Source: Gentiana macrophylla (Eukaryota; Streptophyta; Magnoliopsida; Gentianales; Gentianaceae). Taken from it: a DNA stretch of 64,000 nucleotides. Every line of letters starts with the position of its first letter. The first letter of the stretch is position 1. Made by a program: the position numbers and the translations under genes. Location: contig CM047817.1 of the NCBI GenBank assembly GCA_026214975.1, forward strand, positions 59,020,246-59,084,245. The letters are read 5' to 3'. A model generated the notes under the pieces. That model had not been told where the DNA came from, did not search any database, and was given only the letters and a program-made list of their open reading frames with translations. Below are positions 21,518-32,822 of this stretch, piece by piece.

Positions 21518-23399
21518 AGCTTAAGACAAATTTTGAAGTGTGTAGTGATTTGGTTTTGATCAGTTGATTTTCTCCCCTGCTACGGTTTAACATCTACAGA
21601 TCTACAACGTAATTGAAAGTTGTTGCTATGAGTAGTCTAAATATGAGATGATATATTTTATTTTGTTACTTGTGGAATCGAGCATTCATGGGAAGGAAAG
21701 AAAGTTGTGTAGGTAAAGTTTTGACCTTTGATCCACTAAGTGGTTAAGAAATAAATTATATTGGCCTTTGTTTGTGTTTGTTTGTACTGATTATCAAATA
21801 AGTATGTGTGCCTCTATCAATGATTGGCTAATAAAGGTATGATGGCTTCTTGATATTTTGGATCATATAATTGATATGTGTACGTATGCTGTTTATATTA
21901 ATTGAACCTGATACTCCGACTTTAGCAGCTCGTGTAATAGCACATGTGATTGTGCAGACTGGGTGATGGACTTATACAATATCTCCGTAAGAATTCAACT
22001 TTGCATCCACTAAATTAATTAGTATAACTAATGTTGTTCGAATGATGTAGTGGATGTGGGTACTGTGGTTCACACAGTATTTTGTGTTTTGGATCTTAGC
22101 ATCATAAAATATATCTTTTGAAGGGGTCGTAAAATATATATTGACAATTGATATGCACCAGGTTCATGATGTTGCTTTGATAAATAAGACAGACTCTTTC
22201 TTACCAATAGATAGATTTCTTTACAGCGAGAAATCTCTCTGAGTTTCTTAAATGTATGAAATACAATTCATGTAGTTAGGTATGTGTCAAATAATGCCAG
22301 TCTGAACTTGACTATGAAACTGAATTTTAATTTTTCTGTGGGGAACGATATGTTGTAATATTGTGTGCACTATTGGTAACCTATTGGGTTTCTTATTTAA
22401 TATGGTGGTAAAACATATTAATTTGCTTACATGCTAGTGCCGTGTACATGATCAAAATTGTTGTTTTTTGGTAGGCAGCTAGTTGAAGCATTAACTTTGT
22501 TTCCCATGCTATTATTTGACTTCAGTGTAAATAACTTTATGTGCACGGATTCATATATTTTTGTGCACATTGCTTTTCCAGTAGGTTTTGTAAATTTGAT
22601 TCCTATGTAGTATGCGTGATACGTAAAGGTTGTGACATGGTCCTCACTCTAGTGTATCAGGTAAATCATACTGAGTTAATTATCACATAAGCCATGTTGT
22701 GACTAAAATCTTTGCTTCGGTCGTTTCATATATGTGCAGCCTATTCGTAATTTTGAAACTCAACATTTTAATTACTGAATGCTCTACATATTTGCAATAG
22801 AGTTGGTTTATATCAATGCTCTAATACTTTGGATTGTTGATGAACAAACCGAATATTGTGAATTGTGTCGATCTTTTGTTCGCTGAACAAAAATGAAAGG
22901 AAACACCGAAGTGAATCCAAATGTGACTGTGTCTTATGTGACATAAGTGTGCATGTTGTAGCACGAGACATAACACCAGTGACCGATTAATCTCGTCCTT
23001 TGGATGGAGAAATTCGGTGGTGCAACATACGATGGTTTGAATGCTCAAACCAGATTGACCAATATGTTGACAGTGAAACTGTCTGTTGAGCACAAAAGTG
23101 ATGCTCCGCAAAGAGCCAGTAAGATTGGCTTTAAGAATTGCTTACATGCTTGAGTAATATTGCTTGTGACACTGTGACTAAGACCTGCAAATTTTCAAAT
23201 TTGTTCATCCATTGATTAACATGGTGGTGTTACCAAATTTGAAATTTGATCCTAATCACAAGTGTCAAATATTTGTTGAAGCCGTGTTGGCTAACTCACC
23301 GGTGGACCGGTAGAAAGGAACACAAAACCTCTAGATTCATGCAAACTAGAGATGATAAAAGTATGATGTTACTTTTATTAAGTATAGCACCGAAATATT
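21518..23399 (+). other. Element C leader and unrecognisable gag region
   Basis: Nearly 1.9 kb with no sustained frame. No TGGTATCAGAGC-type primer site follows the LTR. Gag and protease should lie in the right half of this stretch, but I cannot identify a capsid, zinc knuckle or DSG motif. Confidence 0.55.
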
Positions 23400-23830
23400 A
23401 TGATGCTGACAAGCAAAGATAAGGCTCATGACGCCTTGATGGTTATCAGAATGAAGGTGATAATAAACATAGCAAACGGATGAGATGCATCCGTAGTGAT
23501 TGTGGTGGTGGATATGAGGTATTGTTTAATGAGTCTTGCTAAGGGCCCGGCATCATTCATCAAACAACTACACCATACACACCTCAATCAAGTGGTATTG
23601 CTACGTGCAAGAACCGAACTCTTAAAGAGTTGATGGATGCTATGTTGATAAGTTCGAGTTTACATCAGAACTTGTGGGGGGAAGATGTCCTCTCAGCAGA
23701 ATTCATTCTGAACAACATCCCTTCAAAGAAGAAGGGTGCTACCCCATATGAACTGTGGAAAGACTACAGATTCTTGGAAATGTGGGGGTGTTTGGCTAAG
23801 GTCAAAGTACCAAAACCAAAGTGAGTGATA
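23400..23830 (+). pseudogene. Element C integrase remnant
   Basis: SDCGGGYE (catalytic Asp at about 23498) and, in another frame, a TTTPYTPQ stretch followed by 23630-23824 with the WGEDVLSAEFILN and KGATPYELWK blocks of Copia integrase. The catalytic Glu position of the usual ERKNR box is Thr here (ACG, 23603-23605) and the next Arg is Cys. The enzyme could not work even without the frameshifts. Confidence 0.85.
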
Positions 23831-23853
23831 GGACCTAAGATCATTAGTGCCTA

Positions 23854-24144
23854 TTGGTTTTGGTGCATAAATCAGACATCAATGATGTACATGAACATGT
23901 CATCACCGAGTCTAAGAATGTGGTGTTCATTGCGGATATCTTTCCTTGTAAGGAAAGTGGTGAAGAAGAAGCAAGCATGAGTAAGCGGGCATATGAGTCT
24001 GAAAAAGAGAGTGATTCTCAAGAAATTGAGGAAAATCGTCTTAGTAAGAGGGCTAGGACTTCCGAGTCCTTTGCTCCTGATTTTCTGACCTATATGGCAG
24101 AAAATGAACCCAGGACATGTGCTGAGGCAATGTCAATTCCATAA
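23854..24144 (+). pseudogene. Element C integrase-RT linker
   Basis: A hydrophilic, serine/glutamate-rich open stretch between integrase and RT, ending in NEPRTCAEAMS, the position where Copia RT begins. It has no enzymatic motif; its assignment rests on place. Confidence 0.6.
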
Positions 24145-24179
24145 GCTCCTTTCTGGAAAGAAGCTATATGTAGTGAAAT

Positions 24180-25044
24180 AAAATCCATTATGCAATAAAC
24201 CACTCAGGTGCAAGTGGATCTTCAAGAAGAAGTTAAAGGTTGATGGATTTATTGTAAGGCGTTGTTGGTATCCCAAGGGTATCGACAGAAAGAAGGCCTT
24301 GACTTCTTACTCACCAGTTACGAGAATTACTTATATAAGGTTTCTCGTCGGTATAGCTGGAGACTATAACATGGAAATCCATCAAATGGATGTTTGTGGT
24401 GAGTTAAAAGAAGAGATTTACTTGGAACAACCAGATGGGTTCGTAGTTCCAAGACAAGAGAGTAAGGTGTGTGGACTTGTTAAGTCTCTATGCAGGCTCG
24501 AATGTTAGCCAGAGCAATGGCAAATCGAGTTTGGCAATATTATGTTGTCGTTAAGAACACACCTTTGTGATAGTATGTCTATGACATGCCAATAATGGGA
24601 AGTACTCATGAGAGTATCATGAATACGATAAAGATATTGACAAGGAACTTCAATGTGAAGGACCTGGGAGTTGCAGATTTGGTACTAGGGAGTAAGATCT
24701 CTAGACTATTTGATGGACTTGTGGTGACGAACTCATTATATTGAGTCTGTTTGGAAAGATTTAATGTCTTTGATAAAAGTCCAGTGAGCACTCCACTTGA
24801 CCTAAGTAAGAATAAAGGTGAACCTGTGGATCAACTGAGATATTCTCAAGTGATCGGAAGTCTAATGTACATAACCATTTGTACACGACCAGACTTAGCA
24901 TGTGCAGTGAATAAAATGAGTAGGTTCACGAGTAATCCAGATCACAACCATTGGAAAGCCTTAAATAGACTGTTGAGGTACATAAAGTACGCTGTGAGTC
25001 TGGGATTACGATATATGAGATATCCGGCAGTATTAGAAGAATAG
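24180..25044 (+). pseudogene. Element C reverse transcriptase
   Basis: 24299-24508 carries the SPVTRITYIRFLVGIAG and HQMDVCGELKEEIYLEQPDG fingers/palm blocks. The active-site box at 24574-24585 reads YVYD instead of YVDD, with a TAG just upstream. 24751-25044 has SPVSTPLDL, GSLMYITICTRPDLA and the connection region. Several stops and frameshifts separate the pieces. Confidence 0.87.
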
Positions 25045-25500
25045 TGTGATGCCAACTGGATATCCGATACGAAAGATTCGAAGTTCACCAGTTGATGCTT
25101 ATTCATGATTGGTGGTGGTCTTGTGTCCTGGAAGTCTACGAGACAAACGTGCGTAGCTCGCTCCACAATGGAAGCTGAGTTCATTGCCTTTGGAAAAAAT
25201 TTGGAGAAGAAAATTTGAATGGCTTAGGAATTTCCTTGAGGATATTCCATACTAGTGGCTGCTATCAGCACACACTGAGATAGTAAGTTGACTATAGGAA
25301 GGGCACATAGAGTAGTATGTACAATGGTAAGTCTCGACACATATGCCAGAGACACAATACCATTAAATAAATGATCTCTAATGGTGTGATTTCCATCGAT
25401 TGTGTAAGATCGAAGGAGAATCTCGCGGATCCGCTTATAAAAGTTTTAGCTAGAGATCAGATGTCAATTTTGACAACCGGAATGGGACTGTAGCCTATTA
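25045..25500 (+). pseudogene. Element C RNase H remnant
   Basis: Short readable blocks in changing frames: SWKSTRQTCVARSTMEAEF (about 25125-25185) and the terminal NLADPLIKVLA (about 25420-25450). Stops are frequent. Confidence 0.8.
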
Positions 25501-26049
25501 CGCTTGTTTCCTTGTAGTGGCAACCCAACCATGATGACTGGAGATCCCAAGATCATGGTTCAAAAGGGACAACTAAGTCAGTATGAGCAGTCCAAAGACT
25601 TACCCATTCCGAGAGAATAAAAGTGCTATCTGCAGAGGTGTGAGGTTAAGCTTAGCTTTTAATGATTCCTATAGCATGATATTCAAGTGGGGTAGGCGAG
25701 AATACCCTTGATAGGAGGTCACCTATGTAAGTGTGAAGTGGGTAATGCTTCGTGAGAATTTTGAGGCTTGAATTTCTAAAGCACTTTCTCGAAACCAGTG
25801 TTGTCCAGGGCCGAGATGGACACAACCATGAGAACCGAAAGGTGCTAGGGGAAATATTGTGTGAGTGCTATTGTCTAGGTTTACACTAAAGGCTGAGCGA
25901 TTCAAGACCTAGTTCAGCGATTAGCCGAGTAAATCCGATAGTACTTCACTAAGGCGGAGTTCAAGGCCGAAGCTACCTCTCACGATGCAATATTTTTCCG
26001 TCGACTTATCTTTGAGTCTGCATTTGCATTTGCATTAATTTTCATTCAT

Positions 26050-26058
26050 GTGGGGGAT
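26050..26058 (+). other. Polypurine tract of element C
   Basis: GTGGGGGAT directly before the 3' LTR. This fixes the element on the plus strand. Confidence 0.85.
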
Positions 26059-27360
26059 TGTTGGAGAAAAAACCCCTTTTTGAAGGGTTGAATAGACAAC
26101 TTTAGCGCGATTTACGGATAGGCTCCGATGTATATCATCGAGAGTTAATGATATCATTAAATACTCCATACGGAGTAGTTGATGATGGGCTTTTGAATCA
26201 CTCGATTCGGATGTCGGGTGAATGAGAAATTAATGCCTAAAGTTGGTTGAAAATGTGTTGGAGATAAGAGTTGAAGGGAGTACTTTAACTCAATATCCCA
26301 CATTGGAAAGATGGGAGACTTGAGCTCCATATATAAGGGCTAGTGTATGCTCTTATAAATGTGCCCCAAGGGGCAAGGCACTTTTGTGCAGGAGGGAGGA
26401 CATAGATATTTCCACACGCGCGCGCGCCGCCCCTGCCGTCCGTCTCGGCTCGTGCTCGTGCTCGAGCTCGGTTCGGTTCGGTTGTTACTATTAATTTTTT
26501 GGACAAAAGTTCGTATGAATTTAACCAAGAAATTAATTAGTTAATCGTAAGGCGGTTGGAAGGTTCCAGAATAATGTGGAAACGAGTTCTGATTAATTAA
26601 GTTAAATCGGTCCGAATTAATTAAATTAAATTCAAAATTAATTAATTAAATTAGATTCGAAATTAATTAATTATTTTCGGCCAGAAATTGCTTTTCTTGA
26701 GGGAAAAGTCGAGCGATTAAATCATCCAACCAATCAGAATTCAGAAGACACGTCATCCGACCAATCATAATTGTGGAAATAGTTGGCCAATTTTAATTAA
26801 TATTTTCGGACCTATTTCTTTTCCATGGGGAAAAGTCTGATGATGTGTTCTGGCCAATCACATTTAAGCATTGGCTCCTCCTCTCCACTATATAAAGAAC
26901 CCCAATGATGAAGGTTGAAGCATCGAATTTTCTCTTGTGTCTTTCCACCACAAAGAGTCAGTCATATAGATCTAGATATTGAGTCGAAGAGAAGTCGGAG
27001 CACTCTGTAAGTTCGCCGGAGCTCGGATTTTTGAAGTGCCTCTAAATCCGAGACGTAAAGCCGTTGTATCTTGGGAGACAGTTGCGACTACCGTGGGCAC
27101 CATACCGGAGCAATTTGTCTTAAGGAAAGAGTAACTACTCGCCTCGGTTTGATCTCTAGTCCTTTGTTTTATGCATCATACTATTTATTGTTTATTGTTC
27201 GAGCTAGATCTGCACGGTTATAGTTGTTTTGTTAGATCTAATTGATGCGTATAATCTCCTGTTCGAATATTTATTTTCTACTTTAATATTCCGTAATTTC
27301 TTCCGTAAATTACGGATCTATTCCGTAAATCACTCCACACACGATACACCTATCCTAACA
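26059..27360 (+). repeat. Element C 3' LTR
   Basis: Near-identical partner of 20225-21517. The largest differences are in the GTGCTC short-repeat stretch and in homopolymers. Confidence 0.93.
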
Positions 27361-27365
27361 AATTT
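27361..27365. repeat. Target-site duplication of element C, right copy (AATTT)
   Basis: Matches 20220-20224. Confidence 0.93.
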
Positions 27366-27380
27366 ACTAGATTGCAACAG

Positions 27381-27558
27381 GATAAATAACGGCTAATAGA
27401 TATATTTCATTGATAATAGAAATGTCTGCAATGCATACTTGCTTAATACATAAAGCATATCTAACAGAATTTCATATAAGGTGACAAGTGTTTACCAAAA
27501 TATCATAACAGACCCTCTAAGGTTACAAAAACTATACATAGATCCCTATACTTTGACA
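27381..27558 (-). repeat. Element D LTR (3' LTR in element orientation)
   Basis: On the minus strand it starts TGTCAAAGTATAGGGATC directly after the end of pol. The outer edge is uncertain by about 8 bases. Confidence 0.8.
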
Positions 27559-28500
27559 GGCCGCCTAAAATTGAAGGGAGTGTTGACAACATTCAATTTG
27601 TCCCAGCAGTAGTTGAACATGGTGGAGATGAGAGGTTTGGTAAGTGAATCTGCCACTTGATCATAGGAAAGAATGTAGTAAACCTCCATGGTTCCTTGCA
27701 TAACTTTTTATCTAACAAAACGTGCATCGAGTTCTATGTGCTTCACCCTTGAATGCATAACAGGATTGTGAGTGAAGGATCCTGCACCCAAATTGTCACA
27801 CCACAGGATAGGTTTAGCTGTAGGTTTCACCTTCAATTCGGACAGAACATTGGGCAACCACAGAGTTACTGAGGTAGCATTATCAAGTGCCCTATATTCA
27901 GATTCTGTACTAGATCTAGAGGCAACCTGCTGCTTTTTAGAGGACCAAAAAACCATAGTACCTGCTAAGTAAATTCAATAAGCTACTATAGACCTCCTAT
28001 CATCATTATCACACCTCTGATCAACATCACTAAAACCATAAAGCAATGGTTGGGATGCTTAAAACGGTAAGTCATAGTAGAAGGTGCCTTTAACATATCT
28101 CAATAAGTGTTTAACATACTGCCAATGAGTCATAGTGGGTGCATGAATATGCTGACTGAGTGAGTTAACAACAAAGTCCAGGTCTAACCTTAAGAGTATG
28201 GTACTAAAGTGCCCCTATTGTTCTCCTATATAGTGTGGGATTCTGCATGATTTTTGTAGAGGGAGGTACCTTAGAGGACACAACCATGGGTGTATGGCAT
28301 GGTTTTACATTTCCATCCCCAATTTGGTCAAAAGTTGTTGTGCATACACATGTTGAGACAGACAAAGACCAGTCTGATCCTTGAAAGCCTGAACTCCCAG
28401 AAAGTGATAAATAATGCCCAGATCTTTAAGTGCAAACCTGGAGTGAAGACACTTAATAAACTACTGAATTTTGTTATTGTTGTGACCAGTAATCAGGAAA
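27559..28500 (-). pseudogene. Element D RNase H and RT connection
   Basis: 27956-27708 holds the RNase H blocks FWSSKKQQVASRSSTESEYR and LWCDNLGA plus HSRVKHIELDAR, the Copia C-terminal signature. Further left, in another frame, lies the ADSLTKPL-type terminus. The stretch 27960-28500 is recognisable RT connection with many stops. Confidence 0.83.
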
Positions 28501-29019
28501 ACATCCACATAAATTATAACATATAAGAAGGTACTGCTATAGTGAAAAATAACAATGAGGGATCATGTCTGGACTAAACAAAACTCCACAACAACAGTTG
28601 ATTTCTCAATTCATCAAACTAGGCCATAGGTAACTGTTTTAACCCATAAATTTCCTTTTTTAGATGACATACATGCCCAGGCTTCTGAACATCTTCAAAA
28701 CCTTCAGGTTGCTTCATGAAAACTAACTCATACAATGTGCCATTTAAGAATGTATTGTTGTTGTCTACTTGCCTAATGCGCCAATCCATAGCAGCTGCTA
28801 AGGCCAGAATAATCCTTATGGTAGAAGCTCTAGCCACAGGACTAAAAGTCTCGGAATAGTCCACTCCAGGAGTTTGATTAAACCCTTTAGCCACAAACCT
28901 TGCTTTATGTTTGCTAAAGATCCATCTGGATTAAGTTTTAATTTAAATACCCACATATTGTCAACCACATTATGATCCTTTGATCTGGGTACCAATACCC
29001 ATGTGTTATTCCTCACCAA
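28501..29019 (-). pseudogene. Element D reverse transcriptase
   Basis: 29019-28816 has NTWVLVPRSKDHNVV and [12 protein letters not shown]. 28894-28619 has [31 protein letters not shown] and KKEIYGLKQ. The active-site box, in a third frame at about 28501-28512, reads YVDV instead of YVDD, losing a metal-binding Asp. In addition VDNNNTF has Asn where VDVNNAF-type sequences vary. The enzyme is dead. Confidence 0.87.
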
Positions 29020-29048
29020 GGATTGTACTCATCTTGCATAGCCTGCTT

Positions 29049-29510
29049 CTAGTTTGGGTGACTGAGGGTTTCTAAAACTTTAGTGGGTTCAGGTGAGTGA
29101 GTAGAAGGATCTGATGTGGGAATATAGGAGAAGGTCTTAGGTTGGTAGAACCCATCTTTGGATCTGGTTTGCATAGGGTGAAAATTGTGAACTGAAGTAC
29201 TAGGAGACGGATTGTTTGAAGAAGGATAATTGGTTGAACTGGATGCAGGACTAGAAACACTAGAAGGGGCTTGAGGAGATTGGGATGGAGTGAAGAAGAC
29301 ACTAGGAGTAGGAAAAGAAGTACCACCATTGTCATATTGGGAAGGACTATGATAAGGAACATAAGAATCTGGAGATTTGAATTTGGACATTGGACTAGGT
29401 GTCTGAAAAGGATTAGTGATTGAAGGCGAACTAGGATTGAAATGATCATAAGGATTTGTTGGATCAAAGGGACTAGGAAAGGTCTATGCGGAAGAGAGGG
29501 AAGGTACATG
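29049..29510 (-). pseudogene. Element D integrase-RT linker
   Basis: Ser/Pro/Thr-rich low-complexity stretch (29390-29049) ending in HPMQTRSKDG, the usual boundary marker just before RT in plant Copia elements. The alternative frame over the same DNA is a shadow. Confidence 0.75.
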
Positions 29511-30374
29511 TTAGGAGACCAGAGGATCAACCATGGATTTTGATGAGGCATTTACAATTTTAAGAGTAGGATCACCAAGGGTTTGGTTGGCATATGGGAA
29601 CATATTTTCATCAAAGATGACAACTCTTGAGAGGAACAATATACCACTAGGTTGTAGGCAGAGGTAACCTTTATGACTAGGACTGAGACCATGATAGGTG
29701 CACTTCTTAGAGTGAAACTGAAATTTCGTGTTATGATATGGCTTGAGATAGGGATACCATGAGCACCCAAACACCCTTAACATGGAGTACTCAGGAAGTT
29801 TACCAAATTGGAATTCAAAGGGAGATTTGTTGCCTAATACAGGTGTGGGAAGATAGTTTATAAGTCTAACAGAATAGACAAAGGCTTCCCACCAAAACCT
29901 GAGAGGCATTGAGGCTTGTGTAGGTAAGGTTAATCCCATTTCAACAATATCTCTATGTTTCCTCTCAACCTTTCCATTTTGGGCATGAACATGAGGGCAA
30001 TGGTGCTTAAAAATCACTCCAGATTCTTTTAATAAGGTTTTAAGGTTCCTAAACTCTACTACCCAATCTATTTGCCAAAAATTAATCTTAGTATTAAATT
30101 GAGTTTCCGCATGTGTTTTAAAGTGAATAGGGACAGTGAGAGCATCAGATTTAGCTTTTAAGGGAAATATCCACATATATCTAGTGTTGTCATTAAGAAA
30201 ATGGATATAATGCACATAGCCAGTAGTAGATTTCACAGGGGAAGGACCTGAGATATCAGAATGGAAAAGTTCAAATGGTGCACTAGTTTTAGAAATAGAA
30301 AGAAAGTAAGGAAGAGAGTGTTGTTTTCCCATACAACAAGCTTCACAGAAAGATAAAATGTCACTAACATTCAA
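29511..30374 (-). pseudogene. Element D integrase
   Basis: The longest undamaged stretch of element D (287 codons). It starts in the second half of the zinc-binding region (CEACCMGKQHSLP), then has catalytic D in HSDISGP, D in QIDWVVEF and E in NGKVERKHR, so the DDE triad is kept although the surrounding QSDGGGEF motif is altered. The C-terminal region includes FGCSWYPYL and the VVIFDE strand. Gag and RT on either side are broken, so it has no intact polyprotein. Confidence 0.87.
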
Positions 30375-32112
30375 AGATTAATTACATAATTTCAAAACAT
30401 GATGAACAACCCTAATGGAGGGGTGCCCAAGTCTCATATGCCGAACATAGTCTTTATAATTACGAGACAGAGAGCTAACAGCAAAATCAGACTTAACACT
30501 AGACTTATTCAAACTAGAGATGGATTGAACTTTGACAACTGGACATATGGAGAATGATCTTCAAAAGTTTTGGATTGAAGAGAACTCAAGTGATTTGGGA
30601 AGTGCATTTGATAGAGGCCATTTTTAAGAGTTCCTTGCAGCAGAATTCTTTTTGTAGTTAGATCCTTCAAAAGGACAACAATTGGAGTGAAATTCAAGAA
30701 AGACATGATTATCAGCAGTAAGTTTGAAAACACTAAGAAGATTCTTGGTGATATTAGGAACATGAAGAATACTACTAAGGGATAGTTTAAATGCACTATG
30801 AGTGGGAATTTAGAATGACCCATATTAGCAATTTTGATGACTCGCCATTACCCAGAGTCAAGCTGTGGCTAGTGCCTCCACTATCTGCATATTAGCTAGG
30901 GTCAATCATTGTATCAGCAGAGGCCATATAAGCAGCATTTGGTCTTGAGGGTGAGTTCTGATAGGCACTAGTCCTGGAAGAGTTGTTAGCAACAGGTCTA
31001 GTGTAAGAAGAATCATATCTATGATAGCACTCAGCAGCAATGTGACATGTTTTACCCCAAACATGGCACATAGTTCTAGGACTAGGCCTACCACCTCTGT
31101 TCCAGCCTCCTCTACCTCATATATTGCATCTGCCTCTACCTGCATCTGGTCCAGAAGAGTTTCCACATGTTCTATTAGAGTTGACTCTGCCACCAGGTTT
31201 CTAGGTTGCCAAATTTGCAGTAGGATTAGACACATCTAGAGTAGTAGTTGGATTAAACCGGGCTAGCAAACGTTCATCCTAAGTTGTGAATGGACTTCCT
31301 GCCAGGACAAGGCACCAATCTTGGGGGTACTATTCACAATAACGGACTCATAATCCTTTCCCAGACCACTGAGGGCTACCAATATTTGTTCTGCATTAGA
31401 AATTGGGTAGCCGGCTGCTGCCAAACCATCAGAGTAAGACTTCATTAAGGCCAATTACTCAAGCATAAATTTAGTGCCTTCATCTGTACGAGTGAATGCC
31501 CCATTGTGCTCAAGCACCCGGGCCTCAAATCGACTATTAACCATTGTCTCAAAAGTGTTCCAAACATCCTTAGCAGATTGACAACAAATAACTTCAGTAG
31601 GTGCACTTTAAGTCATAGATGCCATAAGCCATCCCATGAGGAGTGAATTAGTGTTAATACAATCATTGTAGGCAGGATTTAGCATAGATCCCTAAACACA
31701 TGACTGTAAAAACTGAGGAGGATAGACCTGGGTACGAAGAAGATTACCTTCAAGACCGTTCCAGGTACCAACTAACGTAGCAGAACGTATAATCCGAGTT
31801 GGTAAGGAAGAGGAGCCCATAAACGGTAGTAGAGATGGTAATGAACTATGAGAAAAGCCAAGGTAAATGGAATCCATATAAGGAGCTTGAAGATCAGGCA
31901 TGGATGAAGGATGCATGTAAGTGGAGACTCCGGAAAGTGGCGGAGCTGTGTAAGTTGAAGCTCCAGAAAGTGCTAGTGATGTGTACATGAAAGATGAGCC
32001 GGTGGTCAAAAGCATACTATGAGGAATTAGAGGACCCAGTAACAGCTAGTGAAGATGGAGAATGATCGGTGCTCGACGGTGAGGTGCCACCGGTGGTGGT
32101 GGCGTGAGCCAT
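30375..32112 (-). pseudogene. Element D gag, zinc knuckle and protease
   Basis: ATG at 32112 opens an Ala/Thr/Ser-rich Gag N-terminus, soon stopped. 32015-31692 and 31454-31263 carry UBN2-type gag. In the zinc knuckle (about 31027-31070) the second Cys of CX2CX4HX4C is Trp. The protease motif DSGGT lies near 30870, preceded by a TAG. 30823-30509 belongs to the protease/pre-integrase region in shifted frames. All of this is broken. Confidence 0.8.
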
Positions 32113-32130
32113 GAGAAGCTCCAATACAAA
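32113..32130 (-). other. Primer-binding site of element D (degenerate)
   Basis: Next to the 5' LTR the minus strand reads TTTGTATTGGAGC, a decayed form of the Met-tRNA-type site. The gag ATG follows at 32112, giving an unusually short leader, which is normal for Ale elements. Confidence 0.6.
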
Positions 32131-32310
32131 GATAAATCACGGCAAATAGATTTTTTCATTGATAATAGAAATGTCTGCAGTAGTACATACTTTCTTTATA
32201 CATAAATCAAATCTAACAGAATTTAGGATAAGGTGACAAGTGTGTACCAAAATAACATAAAAATCCCTTTAAGCTTACACAAACTACACATAGATCCCTA
32301 TACTTTGACA
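32131..32310 (-). repeat. Element D LTR (5' LTR in element orientation)
   Basis: Partner of 27381-27558. Shared blocks include CATTGATAATAGAAATGTCTG and GATCCCTATACTTTGACA. Confidence 0.82.
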
Positions 32311-32319
32311 CAAAATATA

Positions 32320-32592
32320 TTTAGAGTACTTTATCCTTTAAATTTTGTTATGATCTCGATAGATTTATGCCATTTCTCTCCTATATAAAGAAGACCATTA
32401 TATTATTTTCAATCAATCAAGTAAAACACCGGTACATTGTTTTTACGTTTCCGTCCTCGTATTATGTTTTTCTTCATGGTATCATAGCCATGAACATGGG
32501 GTTTAAATGCCTTTACAATGGCGAACCCTCGCCCGTCCTTCTTCCGCATTCAATGCATTTTCTTATTTTCGTATCAGCAACTCCGAATAACT
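32320..32592 (+). mobile_element. Copia LTR end, primer site and gag start (scrap)
   Basis: TATATAAAG at 32392-32400, then an LTR-like stretch ending CTTCA, then TGGTATCATAGCC at 32477-32489, one base from the Met-tRNA primer-site consensus. An ATG at 32518 starts a 24-codon frame (MANPRPS) that could be a gag N-terminus. The rest of this element is missing. Confidence 0.5.
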
Positions 32593-32817
32593 AAGAAATG
32601 TGAAAAACAGGTAAGTACATAGGAACTTAGCAAGAGTGAGAAACTAATGAATAACTAAGTTCTACAAAGGAAAGGATTACGTTATTATTATTAAGTTGTC
32701 TTTGCGAGACCGACTCAAACTCTAAGGATCACTTCATGCTCATGAAAATGTCGTGACTATTGGTTTCTAGCTTAGCTTATCTTTGTTACATCAACATTCA
32801 AGGGCACTACGCATGGT
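32593..32817. other. No gene seen; left flank of element E
   Basis: AT-rich sequence without a recognised motif. It continues after element E at 42086. Confidence 0.5.
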
Positions 32818-32822
32818 GTAAC
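32818..32822. repeat. Target-site duplication of element E, left copy (GTAAC)
   Basis: Identical to 42081-42085, just outside the terminal TG and CA. Confidence 0.95.

Larger units (their letters stand above)
20225..27360 (+). mobile_element. Element C: full-length Ty1/Copia retrotransposon with decayed pol
   Basis: A 7.1-kb element with 1.3-kb LTRs (20225-21517, 26059-27360), TG...CA ends, a polypurine tract and a perfect AATTT duplication. Integrase lies before RT, so it is Copia; RT wording suggests the Tork group (inference). LTRs differ by roughly two percent by eye, yet the coding region is full of stops and has lost catalytic residues in integrase and RT. It lies 15 bases left of element D's LTR. 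Confidence 0.92.
27381..32310 (-). mobile_element. Element D: Ale-like Ty1/Copia retrotransposon
   Basis: About 4.9 kb with very short LTRs (27381-27558 and 32131-32310, about 180 bp, by eye near 85 percent identical). Minus-strand order gag, knuckle, protease, integrase, RT, RNase H. Size and LTR length fit the Ale group. The pol end (NFRRPVKV-type C-terminus) runs into the LTR, as in that group. No clear target duplication was found. The low LTR identity makes it one of the older complete elements here. Confidence 0.85.

Noticed and set aside
22821..23111. 96-codon minus-strand ORF in element C
   Set aside because: C is read on the plus strand; this is antisense to the expected gag region and has no recognisable motif.
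27368..27380. Target duplication for element D
   Set aside because: Bases outside the two D LTRs (CAACA-like on the left, CAAAA on the right) do not match convincingly.
29072..29551. 159-codon minus-strand Leu/Pro-rich ORF in element D
   Set aside because: Alternative frame of the Ser/Pro-rich integrase-RT linker; the other frame leads into the HPMQTRSKDG marker before RT.
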